From contig JBMOIP010000007.1 of assembly GCA_049317265.1 (NCBI GenBank), positions 69,269 to 133,268 on the forward strand: a DNA stretch of 64,000 nucleotides, read 5' to 3'. How positions within the stretch are numbered: the first letter of the stretch is position 1; each line of letters starts with the position of its first letter. The translations under genes were made by a program, and so were the position numbers. Below are positions 7,920 through 17,227 of the stretch, piece after piece. The stretch is from CAIVAT01 sp049317265. Its GTDB lineage: Bacteria > Bacteroidota > Bacteroidia > Bacteroidales > FEN-979. The notes under the pieces are model-generated. The model was not told where the DNA came from, did no database searches, and saw only the letters and a program-made list of their open reading frames with translations.

Positions 7920-8546
7920 ATGATGACCCTACCAGAAAAATATTTTCCAGGTTTATCCGAGAGGCAGCTTGAACAATTTGCCCGGATGGAGTTGCTTTAC
8001 CGCGAATGGAATGCCATGATCAATGTCGTCTCCCGGAAAGATGTTGATCAACTGGTGCTCCATCACATTCTCTATTCACTTTCTATTGCAAAGGTCGTTA
8101 CATTCAAGCCTGGAACCACGATCATGGATGCCGGTACAGGTGGCGGCTTTCCGGGAATCCCGCTGGCAGCCATGTTCCCTGAAACCCAATTCACCCTGGT
8201 TGATTCCATCGGGAAGAAGATTAAGGTCATCACAGAAATTGCAACAGAACTGAAACTCAACAATGTCACCACCCTCAATTCACGGTTTGAATCGGTAAAA
8301 GGCAGATTCGACTTTATTACCGGACGGGCTGTATCAAAACTTCCCCTCTTCGTTTCCATGGTTAAAAACTCCCTGAACCCTAAAGGATTTAATGATATTG
8401 CAAACGGGATTCTTTACCTTACCGGGGGCGATGTAGAGCAGGAAATCACCTTGATCAGGGCACAATCTGAAACCTGGTCCATCGCGGAATTTTTCAGTGA
8501 GGACTATTTTACCACCAAAAAACTGGCCCACCTTCATAACTTTTAA
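7920..8546 (+). CDS. rsmG: 16S rRNA (guanine(527)-N7)-methyltransferase RsmG
   Basis: 208 residues, as expected for RsmG (GidB). It has the N-terminal helices with LLYREWNAMINVVSR, then the Rossmann methyltransferase core with the S-adenosylmethionine loop MDAGTGGGFPGIPLA near residues 70-84, FTLVDSIGKKIKVI, and FDFITGRAVSKL near residues 130-141. It methylates N7 of G527 in 16S rRNA; loss of the family enzyme gives low-level streptomycin resistance in other bacteria. The start abuts a terminator hairpin, so there is almost no room for a leader. The start could be the second ATG at 7923. Confidence 0.94.
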   Translation: MMTLPEKYFPGLSERQLEQFARMELLYREWNAMINVVSRKDVDQLVLHHILYSLSIAKVVTFKPGTTIMDAGTGGGFPGIPLAAMFPETQFTLVDSIGKKIKVITEIATELKLNNVTTLNSRFESVKGRFDFITGRAVSKLPLFVSMVKNSLNPKGFNDIANGILYLTGGDVEQEITLIRAQSETWSIAEFFSEDYFTTKKLAHLHNF

Positions 8547-8681
8547 TAAGAATTCCGGCTTATTATCAAACACTTAAACAATTATTCACGGTTAGGTGCA
8601 GTTACCTCTTGCCCATGTCACCGTTTTTTCTTTATTTAGCCCTCTAATTCTCCCAAATACTAACCCTTTAAATCAGGATTT

Positions 8682-10757
8682 ATGGCTGAACAAAAGAAGT
8701 TCATTCCTTTCGTCTCTGCTGAGACAAACATGAAAGAATTTACCGTTCGGGCGCTGATCATTGGTCTTTTCTTTGCCGTTATTCTTGGCGCAGCCAATGC
8801 TTACCTCGGATTAAAAGCCGGCATGACCATCGCCGCAACTTATCCCGCCGCCGTTCTTGGAATGGCTATTCTGCGGATGATGAAAGGTACCATCCTCGAA
8901 GAAAACTTCACCCGTACCGTTGGTTCCATTGGTGAATCGGTTGCCGCAGGCGCCATTTTCACCCTGCCGGCATTTTTCGTCTCCGGTATATGGTCTGAGT
9001 TTTTTACCATGGGTCACTACATCACCTCCTCACTTATCCTCATTGCAGGGGGTGTCCTCGGAATCATGTTCGTTGCATTGCTTCGCCGTGTAATGGTGGA
9101 AGATGCCGAACTTCCTTTCCCTGAATCAGTTGCAGCCGCAGAAATTCACAAGGCAGGACAGGGTGGATCGGGTGGATCAAAGTTCCTCTTCTGGTCAATG
9201 GGACTTGGAGGCCTGATCAAGATATTGGGTGAACTCCAGCTCTTCCAGTACCTCTGGGAAAAATTTGTGGTTTTCGGAAAACAAACCATTACAGGAACCG
9301 TATTCACCGGCCAGGGTGGTATGCTGCTCAGCTCCCCCGGAGTAAGCCCTGCCTATATGGGTGTGGGTTATATCATTGGCCCGAAGCTTGGCGCGCTGAA
9401 CTTCAGCGGTGGTATCCTTGCCTGGGGACTTATGGCCCCCATGATCATGTATTTCCTGATCCCAAGCATCAATTTCCAGGATTGGGCAGCCTTTCTGATG
9501 GCTAAAGACCCCACCATGACGCTCGATACCGCCATGGCCAAAGTCACCGACCCTGCTTACGAAATCAACCAGATCTGGAAATTTATCATTCGTCCCATCG
9601 CCATCGGGGGTATGCTTGTGAGCGCCGGATTTACATTATTTAAAATGAGGAAAAGCCTCACCACGGGGATTGCCCGGTCTGTGAAAGATGTGAAAAAAGC
9701 CGCTTCAGGAATTGACCATAATGTTCCCAGGAATGAAAAAGACATCAGCTTCAGCTGGATCATGATTGGCATCGCCGCCGTTGCAGTGCTTACCTTCTGT
9801 ATAACCTTCTTCATCTTTCAAACCAACATCCTGATTGCTGTGGTTGCTTCTACGGTGATGATCATCCTGGCTTTCTTCTTTGCATCTGTTTCTGGATACC
9901 TGGTCGGGATCATGGGTTCATCCAATAACCCGATCAGCGGACTTACCCTTACCGCGCTTGTTGTTACCGCGCTCATCCTTGTTGCGCTAGGCGTACAGGG
10001 TGATGCAGGTGTGGCAACCGTGTTGGGTGTTGCCGCCATCGTATGCGTTTCTGCCGCTGTTGCCGGTGAAATGCTCCAGGATCTGAAAGCAGGTCATATC
10101 CTTGGCGGAACACCATGGCGCATGCAGATTGGTGATATCCTCGGAGTTATCCTGGCAGGTGCCGTTATGTTTGTGGTTCTCGCCTTCCTGAACGATGGCG
10201 ATATCGCCAGCGGGAAAAATCTCGGATACCAGGGTGGTTTCGGAAGTAAAAACCTTTCTGCCCCGCAGGCCAGCCTCATGGCCATCCTGTCGCGCGGTAT
10301 TGTCCAGGGACAAATGGCCTGGCCGCTTATTATCGCCGGAATGCTGATGGGGGTAGCCTTCATCCTTATGCAGGTGAAAAGTCCGATGCTCGTCAGCGTC
10401 GGGATGTATTTGCCGATTGAAACCACGTTTGCAATCTTTGTCGGCGGTCTGATCAAAGGCGCTGTTGAAATGTACTCTGAAAAACGGAAACATAACGATG
10501 CACAGAAGGTACGGGTTGAAAATACCGGGGTGCTCCTGGCCTCGGGCATGATCGCGGGGGAGGCGCTCATGGGACTGCTCATCGCCATCTTCGCCGTGTT
10601 CAACATCTTCCTTTACAACTATTTCAGTTTCTTCAAAACACCGACTTTCTATATTAGTTTCGTTGTTCTGGCTATCATCGCCTACGTGCTGATCCAGATT
10701 CCATTGAAAAATGCAGGAAAACCTGACGATCCTGCTCCCCCTGCTTCAGGGATGTAA
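8682..10757 (+). CDS. OPT family oligopeptide transporter
   Basis: 691 residues with about 15 hydrophobic segments. The N-terminal FTVRALIIGLFFAVILGAAN followed by AYLGLKAGMTIAATYPAAV is characteristic of the OPT superfamily, and the ELPFPESVAAAEIHKAG segment is the conserved prokaryotic OPT motif. The family moves peptides or metal chelates into the cell using the proton gradient. The substrate cannot be read from the sequence. The gene is monocistronic by context: about 135 bases separate it from rsmG and a strong terminator follows it. Confidence 0.93.
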   Translation: MAEQKKFIPFVSAETNMKEFTVRALIIGLFFAVILGAANAYLGLKAGMTIAATYPAAVLGMAILRMMKGTILEENFTRTVGSIGESVAAGAIFTLPAFFVSGIWSEFFTMGHYITSSLILIAGGVLGIMFVALLRRVMVEDAELPFPESVAAAEIHKAGQGGSGGSKFLFWSMGLGGLIKILGELQLFQYLWEKFVVFGKQTITGTVFTGQGGMLLSSPGVSPAYMGVGYIIGPKLGALNFSGGILAWGLMAPMIMYFLIPSINFQDWAAFLMAKDPTMTLDTAMAKVTDPAYEINQIWKFIIRPIAIGGMLVSAGFTLFKMRKSLTTGIARSVKDVKKAASGIDHNVPRNEKDISFSWIMIGIAAVAVLTFCITFFIFQTNILIAVVASTVMIILAFFFASVSGYLVGIMGSSNNPISGLTLTALVVTALILVALGVQGDAGVATVLGVAAIVCVSAAVAGEMLQDLKAGHILGGTPWRMQIGDILGVILAGAVMFVVLAFLNDGDIASGKNLGYQGGFGSKNLSAPQASLMAILSRGIVQGQMAWPLIIAGMLMGVAFILMQVKSPMLVSVGMYLPIETTFAIFVGGLIKGAVEMYSEKRKHNDAQKVRVENTGVLLASGMIAGEALMGLLIAIFAVFNIFLYNYFSFFKTPTFYISFVVLAIIAYVLIQIPLKNAGKPDDPAPPASGM

Positions 10758-10776
10758 CAGGACCACATGATTCGAG

Positions 10777-10816
10777 AGAGAGCTGTTTCATTTTCCCGGA
10801 ACAGCTCTCTTTATTT
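10777..10816 (+). terminator. Terminator after the OPT transporter
   Basis: Perfect 11-bp stem AGAGAGCTGTT (10777-10787) and AACAGCTCTCT (10800-10810), followed by TTATTT. Confidence 0.85.
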
Positions 10817-10906
10817 GAGATTGCAGATTTGCAGGGATTCCCTCATTAGAATTTCAGATTCAATGATATTTCATCTGGTCAATTCCCAAACCATGATCCA
10901 TTCTGT

Positions 10907-11004
10907 TTCCCTCTGTGACTCTCACTGTCTTCTCAGTGGTACTCTGTGTAATTTTGTTTCACCGAGTACCACTGAGAAACCGCACAGAGAGCCACAGAGA
11001 GGAA
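10907..11004. repeat. Intergenic palindrome A (about 98 bp)
   Basis: Two imperfect inverted arms of about 42-45 bases: 10907-10948 (contains CTCAGTGGTACTCTGTG) and 10960-11004 (contains CACCGAGTACCACTGAG), with an AT-rich loop. It lies in the 320-base gap between the OPT gene and the PqqD-like gene. The rest of that gap holds the OPT terminator and AT-rich sequence with no gene. It resembles palindromes B (11511) and C (44169) in size and style, with arms built from short CAC/AGG/GTG words. Confidence 0.8.
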
Positions 11005-11077
11005 TTTCTTGAATAATTCAAATCAAAAAAACATCAGGGTTTGCGAAACTTAATCCTCCTATAAACCAATTAAATTC

Positions 11078-11476
11078 ATGAATTTCTTCAAGCGCCGGCG
11101 AATTTTCAAAGAGGCTAACTTCCTTGACCTGCATCCCGTGAGAGTATTGGGACACGATATACGCGATGATGGCGGCATCACCCTGCTGATGCCCAGGTTT
11201 AAGAACAAGGTCAATTCAGCGCTTTTCCAGCCTAATTCCAAAGAGCGCTACATCTTTATCAAACTCGACCGGTTTGGGGGATATACCTGGCTGCAAATCG
11301 ACGGTCATTCAACCGTATCGCAAATCTGTGAAAAACTGAAAGAACAATTTCCTGAAGAACTCCAGCCTGTCGAAGAGACCGAAGTGAGGGTTACCAATTT
11401 CCTTTCCAAATTATACCAGGAACGATATATTACTTTCGTTGAAATTCAGGAGGAAACATCACATCATGCCAAATAA
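11078..11476 (+). CDS. PqqD-like peptide-binding protein
   Basis: 132 residues. The C-terminal 90 residues match the PqqD winged-helix fold: LDRFGGYTWLQIDGHSTV, then ICEKLKEQF and VRVTNFLSKLYQERYITF. In other systems, PqqD domains bind a precursor peptide and present it to a radical-SAM or other modifying enzyme. The N-terminal 45 residues are an unusual basic extension (MNFFKRRRIFKEANFLDLHP). No radical-SAM enzyme, precursor peptide or transporter is next to it, so its partner is unknown. It lies between palindromes A and B. Confidence 0.75.
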   Translation: MNFFKRRRIFKEANFLDLHPVRVLGHDIRDDGGITLLMPRFKNKVNSALFQPNSKERYIFIKLDRFGGYTWLQIDGHSTVSQICEKLKEQFPEELQPVEETEVRVTNFLSKLYQERYITFVEIQEETSHHAK

Positions 11477-11510
11477 TTTACTAATTTTGACGTTATACAA
11501 ATAAATAAAT

Positions 11511-11601
11511 GCCACAAAGACACCAAGGCACTAAGATGCACCAAGTGTTATCTATCTATGGTTATACTTGGTGAAACTTAGTGCCATTGTGACTTTGTGG
11601 C
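11511..11601. repeat. Intergenic palindrome B (about 91 bp)
   Basis: Left arm 11511-11550 begins GCCACAAAGACACCAAGGCA. The right arm ends GACTTTGTGGC at 11601 and is its near-complement over about 38 bases, with several mismatches. It fills most of the gap upstream of the dipeptidase gene. Confidence 0.85.
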
Positions 11602-11640
11602 AAAAAATCCATATTCAATTATTTATAAAGAAATCTGATC

Positions 11641-13101
11641 ATGAGTAACGAAATCTTACAGCTCGACCCCAAAGCATTGTGGAAAAACTTTCACAGCTTA
11701 ACGCAAATCCCAAGGCCTTCCAAAAAAGAAGATCAGATCAGGGAATTTATCTACAATTTTGGTAAAAACCTCGGACTCGAAACAATCCAGGATGAGGTGG
11801 GCAATGTGATTATCCGCAAACCGGCGACTCCGGGAATGGAGAACCGCAAAGGGGTTGTCCTCCAGGGCCACCTTGACATGGTTCCTCAAAAAAACAGCGA
11901 CAAAGTCCACGACTTTGAAAAAGATCCCATCGAAACCATCGTTGATGGCGAATGGGTTCGTGCCAACGGAACCACATTGGGCGCCGATAATGGAATGGGT
12001 GTTGCCGCAGCCATGGCAGTTCTTGAATCAAAAGACATGCAGCATGGCCCTATTGAAGCCCTTTTCACTTCAGACGAAGAGACTGGCATGACTGGCGCCA
12101 CAGGTTTGAAGGCAGGTGTTTTAAAAGGTGATATCCTTGTAAATATGGATTCTGAGGATGAAGGTGAGCTTTACATCGGCTGTGCCGGCGGTACAAACGG
12201 AAATATTACCTTTTCCTATAACGAGCAACCGTTAACAGGCAGCTATACCGGGTACAAAATCAATGTTACCGGGCTGAAAGGCGGACACAGCGGTGTGGAT
12301 ATCCACCTTGGCCGCGGCAACGCCAACAAGATTATGAACCGGATCCTTCATCATGTTTACATGAAACATGGCGTACTGGTGGCCTCCCTCGACGGTGGAA
12401 GCCTCCGCAATGCAATACCCCGTGAAGCTTTTTCGGTTGTTGCTGTTCCAACAGAACATGTGGCTGGGTTTCTTAAATGTGTTGCCAATCAAACGGTAAA
12501 AATTAAAAATGAACTCTCCGCCGTTGAACCAACACTCAAGATCGAAGCAGTAGTTGCGGAAACTCCGAAGGCTGTTATTGATCCCAAAGTCCTTCTTAAC
12601 TGCATGAATGCCATTTATGCCTGCCCGAACGGGGTGATGCGCATGAGCAACGAAATGGCAGGTCTGGTTGAAACATCCAACAACCTTGCCATCGTCAAAT
12701 CTGATAATGGAACTATCAAGATCATGAACCTGTTACGCAGTTCAGTCGACTCTGCCAAGGATGAACTCCAGCAGATGATCCAGAGTGTGTTTGACCTGGC
12801 AGGAGCTGTGTCGGTGTTCGACGGAAGCTACCCGGGCTGGAAACCAAATCCAGGCTCCCCTATTCTGAAAACGATGCAGGATGTTTACAATAAAAAATAT
12901 GGTAACATTCCTGAAATCAAGGCGATTCATGCAGGACTCGAATGCGGGATATTGGGAGGAGCATACCCCAATTGGGACATGATCTCTTTTGGACCGACCA
13001 TCCGATTCCCCCACTCTCCCGACGAAAAAGTAAATATTGCAACCGTCGTGAAATTCTGGGATTTCCTCGTAGAGACACTCAAGAATATTCCTGTAAAATA
13101 A
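11641..13101 (+). CDS. pepD: Aminoacyl-histidine dipeptidase (M20C, PepD)
   Basis: 486 residues, the usual size for cytosolic PepD. Metal-site motifs are in order: VLQGHLDMVPQ near residues 76-86 (zinc His and Asp), GADNGMGVAAAMA near 114-126, TSDEETGMTGA near 142-152 (catalytic Glu pair), and the dimerisation-domain motif GLKGGHSGVDI near 211-221. HAGLECG near 430 carries the late metal-binding His. It cleaves Xaa-His and related dipeptides. No signal peptide is present, so it is cytoplasmic. It pairs functionally with peptide uptake by the OPT transporter upstream, but the genes have separate signals. Confidence 0.93.
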   Translation: MSNEILQLDPKALWKNFHSLTQIPRPSKKEDQIREFIYNFGKNLGLETIQDEVGNVIIRKPATPGMENRKGVVLQGHLDMVPQKNSDKVHDFEKDPIETIVDGEWVRANGTTLGADNGMGVAAAMAVLESKDMQHGPIEALFTSDEETGMTGATGLKAGVLKGDILVNMDSEDEGELYIGCAGGTNGNITFSYNEQPLTGSYTGYKINVTGLKGGHSGVDIHLGRGNANKIMNRILHHVYMKHGVLVASLDGGSLRNAIPREAFSVVAVPTEHVAGFLKCVANQTVKIKNELSAVEPTLKIEAVVAETPKAVIDPKVLLNCMNAIYACPNGVMRMSNEMAGLVETSNNLAIVKSDNGTIKIMNLLRSSVDSAKDELQQMIQSVFDLAGAVSVFDGSYPGWKPNPGSPILKTMQDVYNKKYGNIPEIKAIHAGLECGILGGAYPNWDMISFGPTIRFPHSPDEKVNIATVVKFWDFLVETLKNIPVK

Positions 13102-13104
13102 ATT

Positions 13105-13134
13105 TTGGATTTAAACTTTTATTTCTTACTTTTG
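13105..13134 (+). promoter_or_regulatory. Full Bacteroidota promoter for rpmH
   Basis: TTG at 13105-13107, 19 bases, then TACTTTTG at 13127-13134, exactly the consensus spacing. The TSS should fall near 13140. Confidence 0.8.
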
Positions 13135-13156
13135 CAGTCCCAAAAATTAATGTGAG

Positions 13157-13318
13157 ATGACAAAGAGAACGTATCAGCCCTCGAACAGAAAGAGAAAAAA
13201 CAAACACGGTTTTCGTGAACGCATGGCAACTGCCAATGGACGTAAAGTATTGGCTGCCAGAAGGGCTAAAGGAAGAAAGAAGTTGACTGTATCCGACGAA
13301 AAATTGGACAAAGAATAA
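13157..13318 (+). CDS. rpmH: 50S ribosomal protein L34
   Basis: 53 residues, beginning MTKRTYQPSNRKRKNKHGFR and continuing ERMATANGRKVLAARRAKGR, which is the complete L34 signature. The short C-terminal tail KKLTVSDEKLDKE is typical of Bacteroidota. L34 is a small basic protein of the large ribosomal subunit. The gene has a perfect promoter 22 bases upstream and a hairpin terminator downstream. The usual neighbours rnpA and dnaA are absent here. Confidence 0.97.
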   Translation: MTKRTYQPSNRKRKNKHGFRERMATANGRKVLAARRAKGRKKLTVSDEKLDKE

Positions 13319-13369
13319 TAATTCTTTTCTTGATTGACAGGATCAATCCGAATTTTACGCAATTTTGTG

Positions 13370-13411
13370 AAAAAAAGAAGATAACATCAGTTTATCTTCT
13401 TTTTTTATTTT
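13370..13411 (+). terminator. Terminator after rpmH
   Basis: Stem AGAAGATAA (13376-13384) and TTATCTTCT (13392-13400), extended by A-T pairs, then a T-run. Confidence 0.8.
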
Positions 13412-13442
13412 AACATGTTCCCTGAAACCATAAGTCGCTGAC

Positions 13443-15923
13443 ATGAAAAACCTTGAATTCAAAAAACTGCTTCCTTACCTGGCCGCTATCGTCATTTTCC
13501 TGGTAGTTACGCTGGCCTATTTCACCCCGCTGCTCGAAGGGAAAAAAATTCTTCAGAGTGACATCGTCAATTTCAGGGGGATGTCGAAGGAGATTGTCGA
13601 CTTCCGCGCAAAAACAGGACAGGAGCCGCTCTGGACGAATTCAATGTTCGGAGGAATGCCGGCATACCAGATTTCGGCTAATTACACTTCAAATCTTGTC
13701 GGGCACCTCGATAAGGTGCTTACCCTGGGGCTACCCCATCCGGCCAGCCTGGTTTTCCTCTATTTCCTCGGGTTTTTCATACTTCTTCTTGTAATGGGAG
13801 TCGATCCATGGCTATCCGTTGCAGGAGCAACCGCATTTGCCTTCTCCTCCTATTTCTTCATCATCATCGATGCAGGGCATAATTCAAAAGCCCATGCTAT
13901 TGCCTACATGGCTCCCGTCATGGCAGGGATCATCCTGACCATGAAACGGAAATATATCTGGGGCGGACTGATGACAGCGATTTTCCTATCCCTGGAAGTT
14001 AAAGCAAATCATCCTCAGATCACCTACTACCTGGCCATGATTGCCATGCTTTACGGACTATTCCAGCTCATCCAATCCATCCGGGTTAAGGAGTTGACAC
14101 CATTTTTAAAATCAGTTGGAATCCTGGTCATTGCACTTGCTTTTGCCGTACTCACCAACATTACAAGTCTTTGGGCCACCTGGGAATATGGAAAATACAC
14201 CATTCGCGGGCAATCAGAACTGACCAGCAATAAAGGCAACAGGACAACAGGCCTCGACAAAGACTATGCAACCCAGTGGAGTTATGGGATTGGGGAGACC
14301 ATGACCTTGCTGATTCCCGATTTCTACGGAGGATCATCCAGTGCAAAAGTGGGCGCCAGTTCAAAAATTGCAGAAGCCATGAGGACCAACGGAGTTCCCG
14401 ACGGAAGCATCGCCCAGTTTACAAGCCAGCCATTGCCCTTCCTCTATTGGGGAGCGCAACCCTTTACCTCCGGGCCGGTTTATGTCGGGGCAATCCTCGT
14501 ATTCCTTTTCCTGCTCGGGCTCATCATTGTTAAAGGACCAGTAAAATGGTGGCTTCTCACTGCCACAATTCTTTCCATTCTGCTTTCCTGGGGACATAAT
14601 TTTATGCCTCTGACCGATTTTTTCCTGAACTACCTGCCTGGTTATAATAAGTTTCGCGCTGTTTCGATGATCCTGGTTATTGCTGAATTCACCATTCCAC
14701 TGCTTGGAATACTTGCACTTAAGGAGATATGTGATAAAAAACAGGAGCAAAAGCGACTTTTCAGGGGCCTGCAAATTGCCTTCGCGATCAGTGCCGGCAT
14801 TACCCTTTTCTTTGCCGTGATGCCCGGGATGTTTCTCGATTTCGTTGGTGCGGGCGACCGTTACATGCAGCAGCAATACCAGTTACCCGACTGGCTCATG
14901 CAGGGCATCCGTGACGAAAGGCTGCGTGTGCTCCGCATGGATTCGATCCGGTCATTTGTGTTTATCCTCCTCGCCGGCGGGCTCACATGGGCACTTTTAT
15001 TCAGCAAAATCAAAAAAGAGTATGCGTTCCTGGCGCTCACAGTGATCCTCCTGGCTGATATGTTTACTGTAAACAAACGTTATCTCAGCAACGACAGCTT
15101 TACATCAGCCTCCCGTGTTGAAAATCCGTTTGAACCTACTGCAGCCGACAACCAGATCCTCCAGGATACTTCTCCAGACTACAGGGTGCTTAACCTGACG
15201 ACCAGCACGTTCAACGACGCCGGAACCTCCTACTACCATAAATCACTCGGTGGTTACCACGGAGCCAAACTGCGCCGCTACCAGGAACTCATCGATCATG
15301 GAATCCAGAAAGACATTGAAACTTTTTCAAAAAGCATGAGCACCGATAGTACTCCTGTCTTAAACATGCTGAATACCAAATATTTCATCCTGCCAAATAA
15401 TGACAAGCAACCCGTTGCATTTCCAAACCCCCGGGCATTGGGAAATGCATGGTTTGTGAAAAATGTTCAAATGGTTGACAATGCAGATGCCGAAATAAAG
15501 GCAATAGCAGGTTTTAAACCGGATTCACTGGCAATTGTTGACAAATCCTTCTCAGGTAATCTCACGGCATTCACCCCGGCCAGGGATAGTGCGGATGTAA
15601 TTTCCCTTGATAAATATGCTGCCAATGAACTCGAATACAGTTATAAGTCGAAGAATAGCGGACTGGCCGTGTTTTCCGAAATCTACTATCCCAAAGGCTG
15701 GAATGCATATGTTGACGGACAGATCACCCCTCATTTCCGTGCCGATTATGTTCTGCGTGCCATGGTGCTTCCTGCAGGAGAACACAAAGTGCGCTTCAAA
15801 TTCGAACCCGGTGTTTACCTCATCGGGGAGAAAATATCCCTCATAAGTTCGATCATTCTTATCCTTGTGTCATTGATCTTTGTGGCCCTCGAACTGATGA
15901 AAACCCGCAAGCCGGTGGCATGA
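13443..15923 (+). CDS. YfhO family membrane protein
   Basis: 826 residues. One membrane helix lies at residues 11-30 and roughly ten more between 100 and 560. A soluble extracytoplasmic part follows (residues 570-780), then a final helix at about 795-815. The C-terminal soluble part has the YfhO pattern (FSEIYYPKGWNAYVDGQ, then LPAGEHKVRFKFEP). YfhO proteins are GT-C-fold membrane proteins thought to transfer sugars from lipid carriers to teichoic acids or glycans. Its stop overlaps the start of the next gene (ATGA), a glycosyltransferase, which supports a role in cell-surface glycan synthesis. Confidence 0.88.
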   Translation: MKNLEFKKLLPYLAAIVIFLVVTLAYFTPLLEGKKILQSDIVNFRGMSKEIVDFRAKTGQEPLWTNSMFGGMPAYQISANYTSNLVGHLDKVLTLGLPHPASLVFLYFLGFFILLLVMGVDPWLSVAGATAFAFSSYFFIIIDAGHNSKAHAIAYMAPVMAGIILTMKRKYIWGGLMTAIFLSLEVKANHPQITYYLAMIAMLYGLFQLIQSIRVKELTPFLKSVGILVIALAFAVLTNITSLWATWEYGKYTIRGQSELTSNKGNRTTGLDKDYATQWSYGIGETMTLLIPDFYGGSSSAKVGASSKIAEAMRTNGVPDGSIAQFTSQPLPFLYWGAQPFTSGPVYVGAILVFLFLLGLIIVKGPVKWWLLTATILSILLSWGHNFMPLTDFFLNYLPGYNKFRAVSMILVIAEFTIPLLGILALKEICDKKQEQKRLFRGLQIAFAISAGITLFFAVMPGMFLDFVGAGDRYMQQQYQLPDWLMQGIRDERLRVLRMDSIRSFVFILLAGGLTWALLFSKIKKEYAFLALTVILLADMFTVNKRYLSNDSFTSASRVENPFEPTAADNQILQDTSPDYRVLNLTTSTFNDAGTSYYHKSLGGYHGAKLRRYQELIDHGIQKDIETFSKSMSTDSTPVLNMLNTKYFILPNNDKQPVAFPNPRALGNAWFVKNVQMVDNADAEIKAIAGFKPDSLAIVDKSFSGNLTAFTPARDSADVISLDKYAANELEYSYKSKNSGLAVFSEIYYPKGWNAYVDGQITPHFRADYVLRAMVLPAGEHKVRFKFEPGVYLIGEKISLISSIILILVSLIFVALELMKTRKPVA

Positions 15924-17227
15924 AGAGAGCGCTGATCATCAGTTATTACTGGCCACCCAGCGGTGGGGCCGGCGTGCAGCGATGGTTGAAATTTGTCAAG
16001 TACCTCCGCGATTTCGGGTGGGAACCGGTTGTCTACTGCCCCGAAAATCCTGAATACCCCGAGACGGACCTTTCGCTCTTCAAAGATGTGCCCGCAAACC
16101 TGGAGGTTCTGAAATTTCCCATCTGGGAGCCATACAGCTGGTATAAAAAACTCCTTGGTCAGAAAAAAGAGGAGAAGATCAATGCCGCCTTTCTTTCAGA
16201 GAAAAAGAAGAATAAAACCCTGGAAAATATCTCCGTCTGGATCCGCGGTAACTTCTTCATCCCGGATGCCCGGAAATTCTGGATCAAACCATCCGTAAAA
16301 TTCCTGAGTAACTACCTCGAGAGCCACCCTGTTGACGTTCTGATATCCACCGGACCTCCGCACAGCACCCATATGATCGCCATGCAACTGGCTTCACGCA
16401 GGGGAATTCCATGGCTTGCCGATTTCCGTGATCCCTGGACGAACATCGATTTTTACAAGGACCTGAAACTATCATCCGCTTCCGACAAGCTTCATCACAG
16501 GCTGGAACTAGACGTCCTTCGTAAGGCAAATGCCGTTTCGGTGATCAGTAATACGATGGCTTCCGATTTTGGCAAGATCTATCACAGGAATTACGAGGTG
16601 ATCACCAATGGATATGACAGCGCCGATACTGACCACCCTGCGCCAGTGAAGGATCACAAATTCTCCATTGCCCACATTGGAACCCTGGTTGGATCACGCA
16701 ACCCGGTTACCCTTTGGAAAGCCTTGAAATCTTTGTTGGCCACTCATCAGGATCTTGCCGCCGACCTCGAAATAAAGCTGGTTGGAAAGGTTGACTTTAC
16801 CGTGACCACCGACCTGGAAAACTACGGGCTGAGCCGGTTTGTCAGGAAAATTGATTACATGCCACACGACGAAGTAGTGCTTTGCCAGCAACAATCTCAA
16901 CTCCTCCTGCTGATCATCAACAATACTCCCAACGCCAGGATGATCCTTACCGGTAAATTTTTTGAATACCTTTCGGCAGGCCGTCCCATCCTTTGCCTCG
17001 GGCCTGCAGATGGCGATGCGGCAAAGATTCTGGCTGAAACCGGGACGGGCTTGCTTGCCGGATTTGGTGATGTGGAGACCATGAAAAAGCACATCCTTCA
17101 GTTTTACCAATCCTATAAAGATGGAACGCTGTCGATAGCAGGAAAAGGAATTGAAAAATATTCAAGAAGGGAATTAACCAGGAAACTGGCCCTCATCCTT
17201 GACAATATGATTTCTGATAAAAATTAG
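15920..17227 (+). CDS. Glycosyltransferase family 4 protein
   Basis: 435 residues. The N-terminal Rossmann domain starts ALIISYYWPPSGGAGVQRWL, with a glycine-rich acceptor loop. The C-terminal nucleotide-sugar domain contains IAHIGTLVGSRNP and GKFFEYLSAGRPILCLGP, the latter holding the conserved EYLSAGRP segment of GT4 enzymes. It is likely a retaining sugar transferase in surface polysaccharide synthesis. It overlaps the YfhO gene by four bases (translational coupling), and its stop overlaps the stop of the convergent MATE gene. Confidence 0.87.
   Translation: MKRALIISYYWPPSGGAGVQRWLKFVKYLRDFGWEPVVYCPENPEYPETDLSLFKDVPANLEVLKFPIWEPYSWYKKLLGQKKEEKINAAFLSEKKKNKTLENISVWIRGNFFIPDARKFWIKPSVKFLSNYLESHPVDVLISTGPPHSTHMIAMQLASRRGIPWLADFRDPWTNIDFYKDLKLSSASDKLHHRLELDVLRKANAVSVISNTMASDFGKIYHRNYEVITNGYDSADTDHPAPVKDHKFSIAHIGTLVGSRNPVTLWKALKSLLATHQDLAADLEIKLVGKVDFTVTTDLENYGLSRFVRKIDYMPHDEVVLCQQQSQLLLLIINNTPNARMILTGKFFEYLSAGRPILCLGPADGDAAKILAETGTGLLAGFGDVETMKKHILQFYQSYKDGTLSIAGKGIEKYSRRELTRKLALILDNMISDKN

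Noticed and set aside
10094..10606. Minus-strand frames inside the OPT transporter gene
   Set aside because: They mirror the hydrophobic codons of the OPT gene and have no independent support.
10758..11077. A tRNA or small RNA gene in the OPT / PqqD gap
   Set aside because: No cloverleaf or T-arm motif is seen; the gap is explained by the terminator and palindrome A.
14361..14876. A 171-residue minus-strand frame inside the YfhO gene
   Set aside because: Opposite strand of a well-supported membrane protein; highly charged and without any recognisable domain.
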